Shown here piece by piece: positions 28,405 to 36,649 of a DNA stretch of 53,263 nucleotides (position 1 is the first letter of the stretch; each line of letters starts with the position of its first letter). The stretch is from Prorocentrum cordatum (taxonomy: Eukaryota; Sar; Dinophyceae; Prorocentrales; Prorocentraceae), in assembly GCA_963575745.1 (NCBI GenBank), contig CAUYUJ010006496.1, forward strand, positions 1-53,263, written 5' to 3'. Both the position numbers and the translations under genes were made by a program. A model generated the notes under the pieces. The model saw only the letters and a list, made by a program, of their open reading frames with translations. It did no database searches and was not told where the DNA came from.

Positions 28405-28489
28405 GCTCGTCTAGTGGTTGGCGCTCTGTGACTTGCACCACAGCCCGCACATCGGGAGCGCACGACCCTATTGCTTGGGGTCGACGCGC

Positions 28490-28880
28490 TTGCATCGTTG
28501 CTCCCGAAGCGATGCAAAGCAAGGAATTGCGCAGCAAAGTAATGCACAGATTTGCAGACCACGCCAAATCAACGCAGCATCTTGCAGTGTAGTACAAAAC
28601 CGAGCGAAGCAAAGCAACTAAAGCAAAACCATGCAAGCTATACCGCGTAAAGCACTTCGACTCACACGAAGCAAAGCAACGCACGTCAGTGAACAGCGAG
28701 TGGAGGTCATGCTTTACGTGTTGATGCACAGCAGGGCAGAGTAAGCAACGCAACGCACAGTAGTGCCGTGCAGAGCGAGGCAGGGCGATGCAATCGGGAG
28801 CACCACAGTCTAAATCAGAGCGACGCAGCCAATCCAAAGCAAGGTGAAACGAGCAATGCTTAGCAAAACCCATTAGAGCG
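28490..28880 (+). repeat. Degenerate GCAAAGCAA repeat
   Basis: AGCAAAGCAA, ACGCAGCA, GCGATGCAA and related words recur every 8-12 bases for about 400 bases. The preceding 28405-28489 resembles a tRNA D-arm by chance (see rejected items). Confidence 0.7.
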
Positions 28881-29063
28881 ATGCAATAGGGGTCCACAGC
28901 TGCAGTATTACTATCAAAAGACGTGAGGGAACCGACGTCAAGTTGATATGCAAGAACATTGAGTTCTGCGGTTTTTGCAAAATTTTGAGAAATTCGACAA
29001 TAATTCTTTTCATAATCGAGCATTTTTCTATCAACATTGGATCACGCTGCGTTTGCTGGTGAA
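28881..29063. other. AT-richer spacer
   Basis: Mixed, relatively AT-rich sequence with no repeat copy and no convincing frame. Confidence 0.35.
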
Positions 29064-29284
29064 TGTCCGAGGCTCCGGGCGCCGAGCCCGAGGGCCCGAG
29101 AGCGCAGGAAGGAAATTCCGGTCGCCCGGGCGGCTCGGGCAGCCCCGCCCCCCCCCCCTCCCCGCCGGTGCCCCGGGAGCCGGGGCAGGCCACGCCAGGG
29201 CCCCCCCCGGCCCCCTGCACAGGAAGGAGCGAAGACTCCCTGTGCCAAGCCTGGGGGGGGGGGGGAATGCGACCAGAGTTTGTT

Positions 29285-29412
29285 CCCTGACCTTCCAGGA
29301 GGGCTATAAAAAATAGCACCCGACTTAAGAACCTTGGTTTTAGGCTGTTTCGCTCAGCTTTTCAGGTTTTTAGGTCTCCAGTGCTAGAGAGTAGCTCTCT
29401 GGAAGGTCAGGG
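29285..29412. mobile_element. TIR element family J with 5-bp target duplication
   Basis: Perfect 14-bp ends CCCTGACCTTCCAG/CTGGAAGGTCAGGG, weaker pairing inward (GAGGGCTA/TAGCTCTC), 128 bp in total. TTGTT at 29280-29284 is repeated at 29413-29417. The paralogous unit has an uninterrupted GAGTTTGCTGTTAATCGTCC at 29724-29743, an apparent empty site. The only copy in this window. Confidence 0.85.
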
Positions 29413-29498
29413 TTGTTAGTCGTCCGGGCGGCTCGAGCAGCCCCCCCCGCAGGTGCCCGCGACACGGGGCAGGCCACGCCAGGGCCACCTGGCCTTAA

Positions 29499-29650
29499 GT
29501 CGGGCCTGTCCCTCTACAGGGGGAGTATTCAAAAATACTAGAAAAAATAGTCCGGGGACTATTTTTTTACATTTCTTTTGCCATTTTGGAGTATGTTGGG
29601 GTATTTTTTATTTTCCGTCGAAAATCCCCCTGTAGGGGGACACTCCCGAC
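29499..29650. mobile_element. TIR element family A, copy 4
   Basis: GTCGGGCCTGTCCCTCTACA...GTAGGGGGACACTCCCGAC, 152 bp, flanked by TTAA on both sides. In the neighbouring unit the corresponding site reads straight through, which supports insertion. Whether TTAA is a target duplication or the tip of the TIR is unresolved, because other copies have inverted rather than direct flanks. Confidence 0.85.
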
Positions 29651-29745
29651 TTAAACCTAGCCCTTTGCACAAGAAGAAGTCGGGATCCATTGTGCTAAGC
29701 CTAGGGGGGGGGAATGCGGCTAGAGTTTGCTGTTAATCGTCCTCG

Positions 29746-30193
29746 ATGGGCAGCCCCATCGCGCGGCTGGGCGTGTGGTCTTGCAAACATCACGCAGTGC
29801 TGACCACATCTCTCTGTCCATGGCGTAACCCTCATATGTTTAGCTCCCCACATAGATAGATAGATGGATAGATAGGGTCTCCAGTTGGACCCCCGCGGGG
29901 ACGGCCGCACAGCGCTCTTGGGACAAAACAGTTCGACACGGGGACCGCGCGAAGCATCTCATCTCGTCCGACCGCTCGCCGGCCATCATTCCCCGAGTGT
30001 CTTCGCGAGCAGCCCAGCCTTCGCCACCGCCGCAGCGGACGAGCCGCGAGGCCGTGCCGCGGAGTTGCCGGGCTCCCCCGCAGGCCGAGGCACCCGGGCC
30101 GCATCCCCACGCCGTCGTCGGCGGCTCCTCGTGGAGCGTCCTCGTCCCTGCCGAGCCGTCACGGATGTCATCCCCCGCATCGGCAGCACTCAG
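29746..30193. other. Spacer with (GATA)n and GC-rich sequence
   Basis: (GATA)-type repeat at 29855-29877. 29880-30190 is GC-rich with open frames on both strands, rich in Arg/Ala/Pro. No supported gene. Confidence 0.4.
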
Positions 30194-30270
30194 GAGGGAA
30201 AGAAACACGCAGACACAATTAATCGTCGATTCCCAAGAAAATATGGGAAAATATGGGAAAAGGGGGGAAG
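30194..30270 (+). repeat. Dispersed repeat shared with 27268-27345
   Basis: CGCAGACACAATTAATCGTC and GGGAAAATATGGGAAAAGGG match the earlier site in order and spacing. No ends are definable. Confidence 0.5.
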
Positions 30271-30422
30271 ACGAGCTGGTTCCCTGCCGCTGCAAGTGCT
30301 CATTCGAGACGCGTGCATCGTAAAGGTTGGCATTTTGCTTGCGGCCGCCGCGCCAGATGCACGTGCGTGCACGCGCGTGGCTCAGCTCAAATCTCTTAAT
30401 AGCCGTCGGCAGTGCAGGGATT

Positions 30423-30705
30423 ATTGTGCATCAGCTATCTCATCGAGGACCCGTTCGGGGACGACTTCATCGATTTCCCAATCATGTACTCATTCGTTCG
30501 TTTGCACATGTTCTCCCAGATGTGTTTACGTTGCGTGTTTGTGCTTTTCGCGCCTGCGGCGCAGCTCTTTCGTCCATACTGCGGGCGCGCTGGAGATGCA
30601 TACGGTACCATGCAGATGCTGAATAAAAGACTGGCATGGCTACGTGATATGACAGAGCAGGAAGAAATTATATTGTGTTTGCTGCTTATTCGCCGCTCTC
30701 GGTGA
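30423..30705 (+). CDS. Candidate terminal exon, bestrophin-like motif
   Basis: After a possible 3' splice site (…GGCAGTGCAG at 30413-30422) a frame of about 93 codons runs to TGA at 30703-30705. It begins GLLCISYLIEDPFGDDFIDF and continues with hydrophobic PIMYSFVRLHMFSQMC and a charged tail (LNKRLAWLRDMTEQEE). The block E-D-P-F-G-D-D-x-x-D-F-P resembles the acidic N/D-P-F-G-D-D segment of bestrophin-type anion channels, which follows their last membrane helix. Upstream exons were not found; a GTAAAG donor-like word follows GTGCATC at 30310. The rest of the tail is not diagnostic, so identity is tentative. Confidence 0.4.
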
Positions 30706-30906
30706 ACGTATTATTCATGGAGCTTTCCCCAGAGAGACATGAGCAAGAGACCTTAGAGCAGCAGCAGCAGCAGCAACAGCAGTAACGAGAGATGATGGGC
30801 GACAGACGAACATTGTGGAAGAGAGCGTCTTGATGTCAGCACCTTGCTAGCATGTTGATGCACATTCCCCCCAGTATGCTACAATTGCGGTGGCGTTGCG
30901 TTCGGG
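30706..30906. other. Spacer with a short (CAG)n
   Basis: (CAG)n at 30756-30782. Otherwise unremarkable low-GC sequence after the candidate terminal exon. Confidence 0.5.
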
Positions 30907-31175
30907 TTGGCACGCCCTTCCTGTGCATCATACATCGCATTCGGAGTCGAGTCCAGCCGAAAGTACAGAGCGTCGCCATCGCACGTCGAGCCATGCGAAG
31001 CCTCGCATTCAAAACTTCAACTATCCTTCGAGCATTTTAGCAGCGCTTCCTGGACCTCGGCTGGTCGCTCCGAGCGGCGCGAACAGGTCCTGCAATCGTC
31101 TCACTTGCTCCAGGCGTCGCCTCCGTACGAAGACGCGGGCGAAGTGGATCTTCCTCTTCGCGCGGCTAGGGTTAA
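30907..31175 (+). CDS. Candidate frame truncated by element A
   Basis: A plus frame reads ASHSKLQLSFEHFSSASWTS, then EQVLQSSHLLQASPPYEDAG and enters element A copy 5, ending in it at 31213. Balanced composition supports coding, but another frame is also open. No family recognised. Confidence 0.2.
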
Positions 31176-31328
31176 GTCGGGCCTGTCCCTCTACAGGGGG
31201 AATATTCAAAAATAGTCAAAAAGTAGTCTGGGGACGTTTTTTTATACTATTTTGACATCTTGGGGGGTATGTTTTGAGTATGTTTTATTTGTTCGCCCAA
31301 AATCCCCCTGTGGGGGGACACGCCCGAC
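31176..31328. mobile_element. TIR element family A, copy 5
   Basis: GTCGGGCCTGTCCCTCTACA... with the mirror ...GTGGGGGGACACGCCCGAC, 153 bp, AATATTCAAAAATAGTCAAA in the left arm. Flanks are TTAA (left) and TGAA (right). Confidence 0.85.
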
Positions 31329-31399
31329 TGAAGGATAGGGCAGGACCCAGACACCCGATGCCTTGAACCTGCAATACGGGGCCCCCGGGCGTCCCGACC

Positions 31400-31576
31400 C
31401 TTCCCTGGAGTGACCTTTCGCCGGAGTGACCTTTGGTGCGGGCCCAATGGGGTCCCCCGATCACCGAACGCGATGCGGTAGTAGCGTCTTGCGCGCCTGG
31501 GTTTGGCCCCCCCCCCGCGGCCACCCAAAAGTCGCGCACCAAAGGTCACTCTTACCCAGGGTCGCTCTTGCGTGTA
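31400..31576. mobile_element. TIR element family D, copy 2
   Basis: Very close to copy 1 from GAGTGACCTTTGGTGCGGGC to GTCGCTCTTGCGTGTA. The outermost left TIR (TACACGTAAG in copy 1) is replaced by CCCTTCCCTG, so the left tip is lost or altered. Confidence 0.75.
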
Positions 31577-31596
31577 GCCGATGGAACCTGCAACAC

Positions 31597-31769
31597 TCGG
31601 GGGTGGCCAGAACCCCCAACAGTGGCACGTCGATTCGTGAATTGTCCGCTTTCGGTTCTCGGGAGGGCGCCGTGGCCGTTCATTTTCCAGACTTGCGCCC
31701 GCCAGGTTTGGGCCTCAGGTCGTTTTCACTAAACCACGTTTTGCTAAAGGGGGGCCTGTCCAGTAGTTG
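31597..31769. mobile_element. TIR element family B, copy 4 (diverged)
   Basis: Keeps CACGTCGATTCGTGAATTG, GCTTTCGGTTCTCGGGAGGG and GTCGTTTTCACTAAA but with decayed ends (TCGGGGGTGGCCAGAACCCC left). No target duplication is left. It follows element D at 20 bases, as B follows D at 18.3 kb. Confidence 0.7.
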
Positions 31770-31799
31770 TGGCACCGTCTTCCCAGCTACGTGCGCTCC

Positions 31800-32216
31800 T
31801 CGATCATCCTCCTCATCATCATCCCTCTCCTCGATCCTCCTCTTCCTCCTCCTCCTCCTCCTCCTCCTCCTCCTCCTCCTCCTCCTCCTCCTCCTCCTCC
31901 TCCTCCTCCTCCTCCTCCTCCTCCTCCTCCTCCTAGGGCCGAAACACGGGGCCCCCGGACGCCCCGACCCTTCCCCAGGGCTGCGTCTACGCCCCGAGCT
32001 TCTCCGTCGACGGCCCCAGGGCCCGGCGAGGACCCCCCGAGGCCGAACACGGCCGACGGCCTCCCACCACGATCCTCTCCTCCTCCTCCTCCTCCTCCTC
32101 CTCCCTCCTTCTTCCTCCTCCTCCTTCCTCCTTCCTCCTCCTCCTCCTCCTCCTCCTCCTCCTTCCTCCTTCCTCCTCCTACTCCTTCCTTCCTCCTCCT
32201 CCTTCCTCCTCCATGA
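31800..32216 (+). repeat. Two (TCC)n tracts around a GC-rich island
   Basis: Pure (TCC)n at about 31836-31935 and TCCTCC/TTCCTCC sequence at 32083-32216, separated by 140 bases of GC-rich sequence with GGCCGACGGCC. No gene; all frames open by composition. Confidence 0.9.
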
Positions 32217-32232
32217 TCCTTCCTCGCGTTAA

Positions 32233-32386
32233 GTCGGGCCTGTCCCTCTACAAGGGGAATACTCAAAAATAGTCAAAAAATAGTCAGGGGACAATTTTGG
32301 GGGGTATTGTTTTACCCTTTTGGAGCTTTTTCTGGAGTATGTTTTATTTTTCGTCGAAAATCCCCCTGTGGGGGGACACGCCCGAC
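32233..32386. mobile_element. TIR element family A, copy 6
   Basis: GTCGGGCCTGTCCCTCTACA (one base different inside) to ...GTGGGGGGACACGCCCGAC, with TTTTTCGTCGAAAATCC at the right. Flanks TTAA and CTGA. 154 bp. Confidence 0.85.
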
Positions 32387-32897
32387 CTGATCCTCACGGT
32401 GCGAGCACCTCTGGGGAGGCGCGGCAGGAGAAAGAGCGGCCGGAGCAGCCCTGGCCAACCGCTGCGCAGCGGGCACCCGGCCGCACGTCCGCAGCGCGGC
32501 GGCCGAGGGCCTGGGCAGAGGGGCGCCGCAAGGGCAGGCGCCCGACGGCGGCGGCCGAGCCGAGGGGCTGCGAGCTCGGGGGCTCGATGCTGCGAGCCCG
32601 TGCGCGCCCCGCGTTCTCGGACGAGCTGTCGGAGCAGCGGTCACCCGTGGCACGAGGTGGCAGCGCGCTGCCGTCGTGGCGAGAAAACTGCATAAATCGC
32701 AGGCGAGCGAGGGGGGGGGAAGTCAGAAGGGGAAGGCCTTCTCAGAAAGCGGCGGGGCTTCTCAAAAGCTCCCGCGCCTTCCGAAAAGTTTTCAGCGTCT
32801 CCGAGGGAGGCTCAGAAATGTTCTCAGAAGGCCGGGGGACGTTCGAGCCTTCTAAGAGGGCCCGTTCCTTTTCACTTTCCCCCTGGGCTCGCCGCCG
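32387..32897. other. GC-rich spacer and GGCCTTCTCAGAAAG repeats
   Basis: 32390-32700 is GC-rich with open Arg/Ala frames. 32710-32865 contains degenerate CTTCTCAGAA(A/G)G words (periodic, 12-20 bases). No supported gene. Confidence 0.4.
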
Positions 32898-33066
32898 AAT
32901 GAACATGAATTCTTAGAGCCCCGCGCGGAGTTCTGGGATCTGCGCGGGGCCCCCCTGGCGGCGTCTCCGGCGCCGCCCCTGGCGCCCTCCGCGCGCCAGG
33001 GAGGGGGGCTGCGCGGCGATGCAAGAAGTCCGCGCGGAGCTCCAAACGTCGCTGCTTCTGCAGTTG
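32898..33066. mobile_element. TIR element family C, copy 4
   Basis: AGAGCCCCGCGCGGAGTTCT at the left pairs with the GTCCGCGCGGAGCTC region at the right, around CCCTGGCGGCGTCTCCGGCG and CGCGCGCCAGGGAGGGG. More GC-rich than the other copies. Confidence 0.65.
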
Positions 33067-33074
33067 GGCGTTCC

Positions 33075-33256
33075 CCTATCTGGCCCGTCGGCCGGGCCGA
33101 TGCAATCGCATCCGCCTCCTCCTCCTCCTCCTCCTCCTCCTCCTCCTCCTCCTCAGCCTCCTCCTCCTCCTCCTCCTCCTCCTCCTCCTCCTCCTCCTCC
33201 TCCTCCTCCTCCTCCTCCTATCGAGCCCGTCGGCCGGGCCGATCCAATCGCATCCG
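33075..33256 (+). repeat. (TCC)n tract between 40-bp direct repeats
   Basis: CCCGTCGGCCGGGCCGATGC plus AATCGCATCCG (within 33075-33114) recurs at 33217-33256 with 37 of 40 identical. The ~100 bases between are (TCC)n with one CAG interruption. This is the clearest example of a purine/pyrimidine tract sitting inside a duplicated unique sequence. Confidence 0.9.
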
Positions 33257-33941
33257 CGAGCCAGGGGGGACAGTGCCACAGCGGAGGGGCGCATCGCAGG
33301 GAGCGCCCGGCCAGAGGGGCGGCCGAGAGGCTGGCAGCGGGTCTGGACGGCACGCACCCTGGCACCGTCCACGAAACGTGCCATGCCTGCGCCCCTCCTG
33401 GGGGGAGGACAACTGCGTCGAGTTGCGGGAGTCTCCCTGCTTTCATCCCAATTCCCCCCCCCCCCGCGCTCTGCCTCCTCCCTCCTCCTCCTCCTCCTCC
33501 TCCTCCTCCTCCTCCTCACCATCATCCCTCTCCTCCTCCTCCTCCTCCTCCTCCTCCTCCTCCTCCTCCTCCTCCTCCTCCTCCTCCTCCTCCTCCTCCA
33601 TTCCTGTTCCTTATGAATAACTCCTCCCTGTCGCACGCCGACCAGGTCTCTCACCAATTACGTTGCCGACTCCGTCCACACTGTGCAGAAGGCACAGCAT
33701 GACTTCCCAGCGAGAGAAAGGCCGCCCCCCCCCCCCGAGGAGAGGCCGAGGAGGCGGGAGAGGAGGGCGAGGAGAGAGGAAGGAAGGAAGGAAGGAAGGA
33801 AGGAAGTCTGGAAGGAGGGAGGGAGGGAGCAGGCAGAGGCGGGGGCGGGTGGAGAGCTCGTGGGAAGAGTTCGGTGTGCACGTTCAGTCTGATTGCCCGC
33901 TGGTCTTGATAGAGTTCAAGCCGTAGTTCAAGTCCAAGTCC
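33257..33941. other. Spacer with a (TCC)n tract
   Basis: (TCC)n at 33475-33600. 33720-33850 has C-runs, AGGA repeats (GGAAGGAAGGAA at 33779-33806) and GGGA repeats. Open frames follow the tracts. No supported gene. Confidence 0.5.
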
Positions 33942-34421
33942 ATGAAGGGTGGGCGTCAGGCAAGGATGTCGGCTGAGGTGACTCGGGATGGCAGTACGAA
34001 GACTGGCCAGAGGTGCCGTGGCCATGCCGTCAGCTGGCCATTTAGGCCCAGGACTCTTCGCCGAGCTCATGCCAGGCTTCTCCACAGCCGCACCGGTCAG
34101 AAGAGTGGTCCTCTGATGCCTTGGATCAGGTGTTGCCAAAGGTGTCCTTGGCCCGATTGTGAGATCGCTCGTGCGATCGATATTGAAATCGATTGTGATA
34201 TCGATACTGAACCGGTGGAGAGGTCGGTAATGAGACCGATGGTGAGACCGATCGATAAGGAGATCGACCAAGAACCTGGGAACCCGGGAACCCCGCCGCC
34301 CACTGAAATCACCCCAGAACCAGCAAACGGGAATCCGGCAACCCGGAACCGGGAACCCAGGAGCCCGGCCGCCTACCGAAATCGGCCCGGAATGTTCGCC
34401 AAATCTTTCAATATCCGCTAG
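33942..34421 (+). CDS. Candidate 159-codon frame, unknown product
   Basis: An ATG at 33942 opens a frame to a TAG at 34419-34421. The first 80 codons are basic and varied (RHGHAVSWPFRPR-like). Codons 80-110 read CEIARAIDIEIDCDIDTEPV and ERSVMRPMVRPIDKEIDQEP, from degenerate GATCGATAT/GAGACCGAT repeats, and the end is Pro/Asn/Arg-rich. The in-frame use of degenerate repeats without stops is suggestive but not proof. No domain recognised. Confidence 0.3.
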   Translation: MKGGRQARMSAEVTRDGSTKTGQRCRGHAVSWPFRPRTLRRAHARLLHSRTGQKSGPLMPWIRCCQRCPWPDCEIARAIDIEIDCDIDTEPVERSVMRPMVRPIDKEIDQEPGNPGTPPPTEITPEPANGNPATRNREPRSPAAYRNRPGMFAKSFNIR

Positions 34422-35029
34422 GACCCTTTCAGTGCAAGCGCTAACTGGGGAACCACAAGTTTTCACATGGAATTTTGCCAATCGGGCCGCTCGCGCCGCA
34501 TGCCGAAATCATTCGAACGCCCTTGCGCGCGTGCTGGGGGGGCACGGTCTTTTTCAGATCATACCATGCGGGCCACTCTCGCGCGTCGGCCGCGCGCGCA
34601 TGCCGAACTCCATCCAAAACCTTCATCACCGACTCGAGGACGCCGTCATCGTCGTCGGCGTGACCAGCATCGGCGCCGTTACTGGCCGTGCCGTCGTCGT
34701 TGTCAGCATCGTCACCAGCATCGCTACTATCATCATCGTGTCCACTGTTGTCGACGTTGCCATGATGCCGCGCCCGCCCAAGCCGCCGACTCGGAAGTGC
34801 CCGCTGGGATGTGCCAAGCGGTCAGCGCTACCGCGGCCGCGTCGGTCGCGCCGAGCTAGCTGGCCGCCGCGCGCAAGTGCATGCGCGGGCTGGCGCGGCC
34901 GCAGAGGTGCACCAGCCAACTCCAAGCACTCATGGCAATCGCCGCCGCCCGCGTTTTGCAAGACAGGTTGCGGGTGGGTGGGCGGGGTGGTTGCGCGAGC
35001 AGTGGAGTTGACAACTGCGAGTTCCACAA

Positions 35030-35172
35030 GTGAATGGCACCACATAGAGTGCACCACGATTTCGCCACATAGATGGCACCACGTAGGTTGCACCACGTAC
35101 ATCGCACCACGTAGATTGCATAACATAGGTTGCGCCGCATAGATTGCACCGCGCAGATGGCACCACAGAGTT
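35030..35172 (+). repeat. GCACCACGTAGATT ~15-bp repeats, copy 1
   Basis: Nine or so units of (T)GCACCACATAGATTG with single-base changes. A second array of the same unit is at 38262-38365. Both follow a GTTGCGGGTGGGNGGGCGGG segment, as part of the higher-order repeat. Confidence 0.8.
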
Positions 35173-36298
35173 GCTCTTCTTTCTGAGAAAGAATCAGGAT
35201 CTACCTCCCCCCATTGGATTCTCCGCCCGTCGTTTTGAATTTCGACTTTCATGCGATGTTGCCTAATCGCGCATTCTAAATCTGAGCTCGTACTATCCCA
35301 GCCCAGCCAGTATCGACCCCCCCCCCGCCGTCCTTTGCAAAAGAATCAGACCATCAATGTTCAAGATTCCGTGGCAAACAACAGGACGAAGTGCACACGC
35401 GCGCGCGTCGTCGCGGGCGCATGCCGAAATCTGTCCAGAGCACTTAGTTGTCGTAAGGATGCCAAAACGCAAGTGTCCCGAAACCATGTACAAAAACACA
35501 TGGTTTTGCAAACTCAGTGTTCGAAGCAAGGTTTGGGCGCGCTCTTGGAGTCGTAAGAAAACCATCCGTTGTTCAGCATGATCGTCAATCTCGACCATGC
35601 GGGCCTCTCGCGCGCGCATGTCGACATCATTCGAACGCCCCTGCGCGCGTGCTGGGGGGGCACGATCCGTGTCAAAGAAGCAGGCCACTCGCGCGAGTCG
35701 GTCGCGCGCGCGTGCCGAACTCCATCCAAAACCCCCATCACCGATTCGAGGACACCATCGTCGTCATCGGCGTAATCACCATCGGTGCCGTCATTGGCGT
35801 TGCTGGTGCCATCATCATCCTTGTCACGTTTCCAAAAAACATACATAAACACAGGGTTTCGCAACACAGATTTGCTAAAAAAACTTCCGCGCGAACTGTT
35901 ACGAAATCGTTCTCCTTTTTAAAAAGACAACAGACTCTACCCCCCCCCGGACTTATCGGTTCCCCATGGGATACTACGATTTCGTATATATTCTGCACAC
36001 GCCCATCCGAAATATGAAATCATACAATCCCAGCTAGGCCGGTTCCCCCCCCTGAGATTCATTTGTAAAACACACTGTGCGGTGACATTTTTTTGTTCTA
36101 ACATAGCGCTTTTTCGCGAATCCCTTGCAATATATGAGACGAAGTGCACACGCGCGCGTCGTCGCGCGCGCATGCCGAAATCCTTCAAAAACCTTCGGTG
36201 CGGGAAGGATTTCGCAATCGAGTTTCCAAAAAAACATACAAAAACATAGGGTTTCGCCACTGACTTGCTAAAAAAGCTTCCGCGAAAGCTCTTGCGAA

Positions 36299-36615
36299 AT
36301 CTTAAGAAAACCATAGGTGTTTCAAGATTCCCACAAAATGCTACCAAACGGGCTTCGCGCGCGCTCATGTCGAAATCTGTCGAACGCCCTTGCGCGTGTG
36401 CCGTCGCGAGAATCCCCTGCAAAAAACGTGACGAAGTGCAGACGCGCGCTTCGTCGCGCGCGTATGCCGAAAACCTTCAAAACCCATCGGTTCCGGGAGG
36501 ATTTCAAAATCGTGTGTCCAAAAAACCTACAAAAACACAAGGGTCCGCAACACGCATTTTCAACAAAAGCGTGCGCGCGCGCTCTTGCGTCGTCGTCGTC
36601 GTCCTCCTTCCTCCC

Positions 36616-36649
<34 letters not shown>

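Larger units (their letters stand above)
29064..29745 (+). repeat. Tandem duplicated unit, each copy with a different insertion
   Basis: Unit 1 (about 29110-29284) and unit 2 (about 29413-29745 minus its insertion) share CGGGCGGCTCG(G/A)GCAGCC, GGGGCAGGCCACGCCAGGGCC, TGCACA(G/A)GAAG, TGTGC(C/T)AAGCCT, a G-run and GAATGCG(A/G)C(C/T)AGAGTTTG. Element J lies at the end of unit 1 and element A copy 4 inside unit 2. Each unit therefore shows the other's pre-insertion sequence. Confidence 0.8.
31376..31976. repeat. Block bracketed by ~30-bp direct repeats
   Basis: CGGGGCCCCCGGGCGTCCCGACCCTTCCC-like sequence at 31376-31404 recurs at 31947-31976 (about three mismatches). Between them lie elements D and B and a pure (TCC)n tract. 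The outer repeat suggests duplication of a target segment with insertion of the block, or recombination. Confidence 0.6.

Noticed and set aside
28405-28480. tRNA-like start GCTCGTCTAGTGGTTGGC with a possible anticodon stem
   Set aside because: The D-arm resemblance is good, but there is no T-arm (GGTTCGANNCC) at the right distance, the putative anticodon loop has eight bases, and no acceptor stem pairs.
29495-29654. TTAA target duplication, implying a piggyBac-type transposon for family A
   Set aside because: Only copy 4 has TTAA on both sides. Other copies have TTAG/CTAA or TCAG/CTGA, which are inverted, so TTAA may be part of the TIR.
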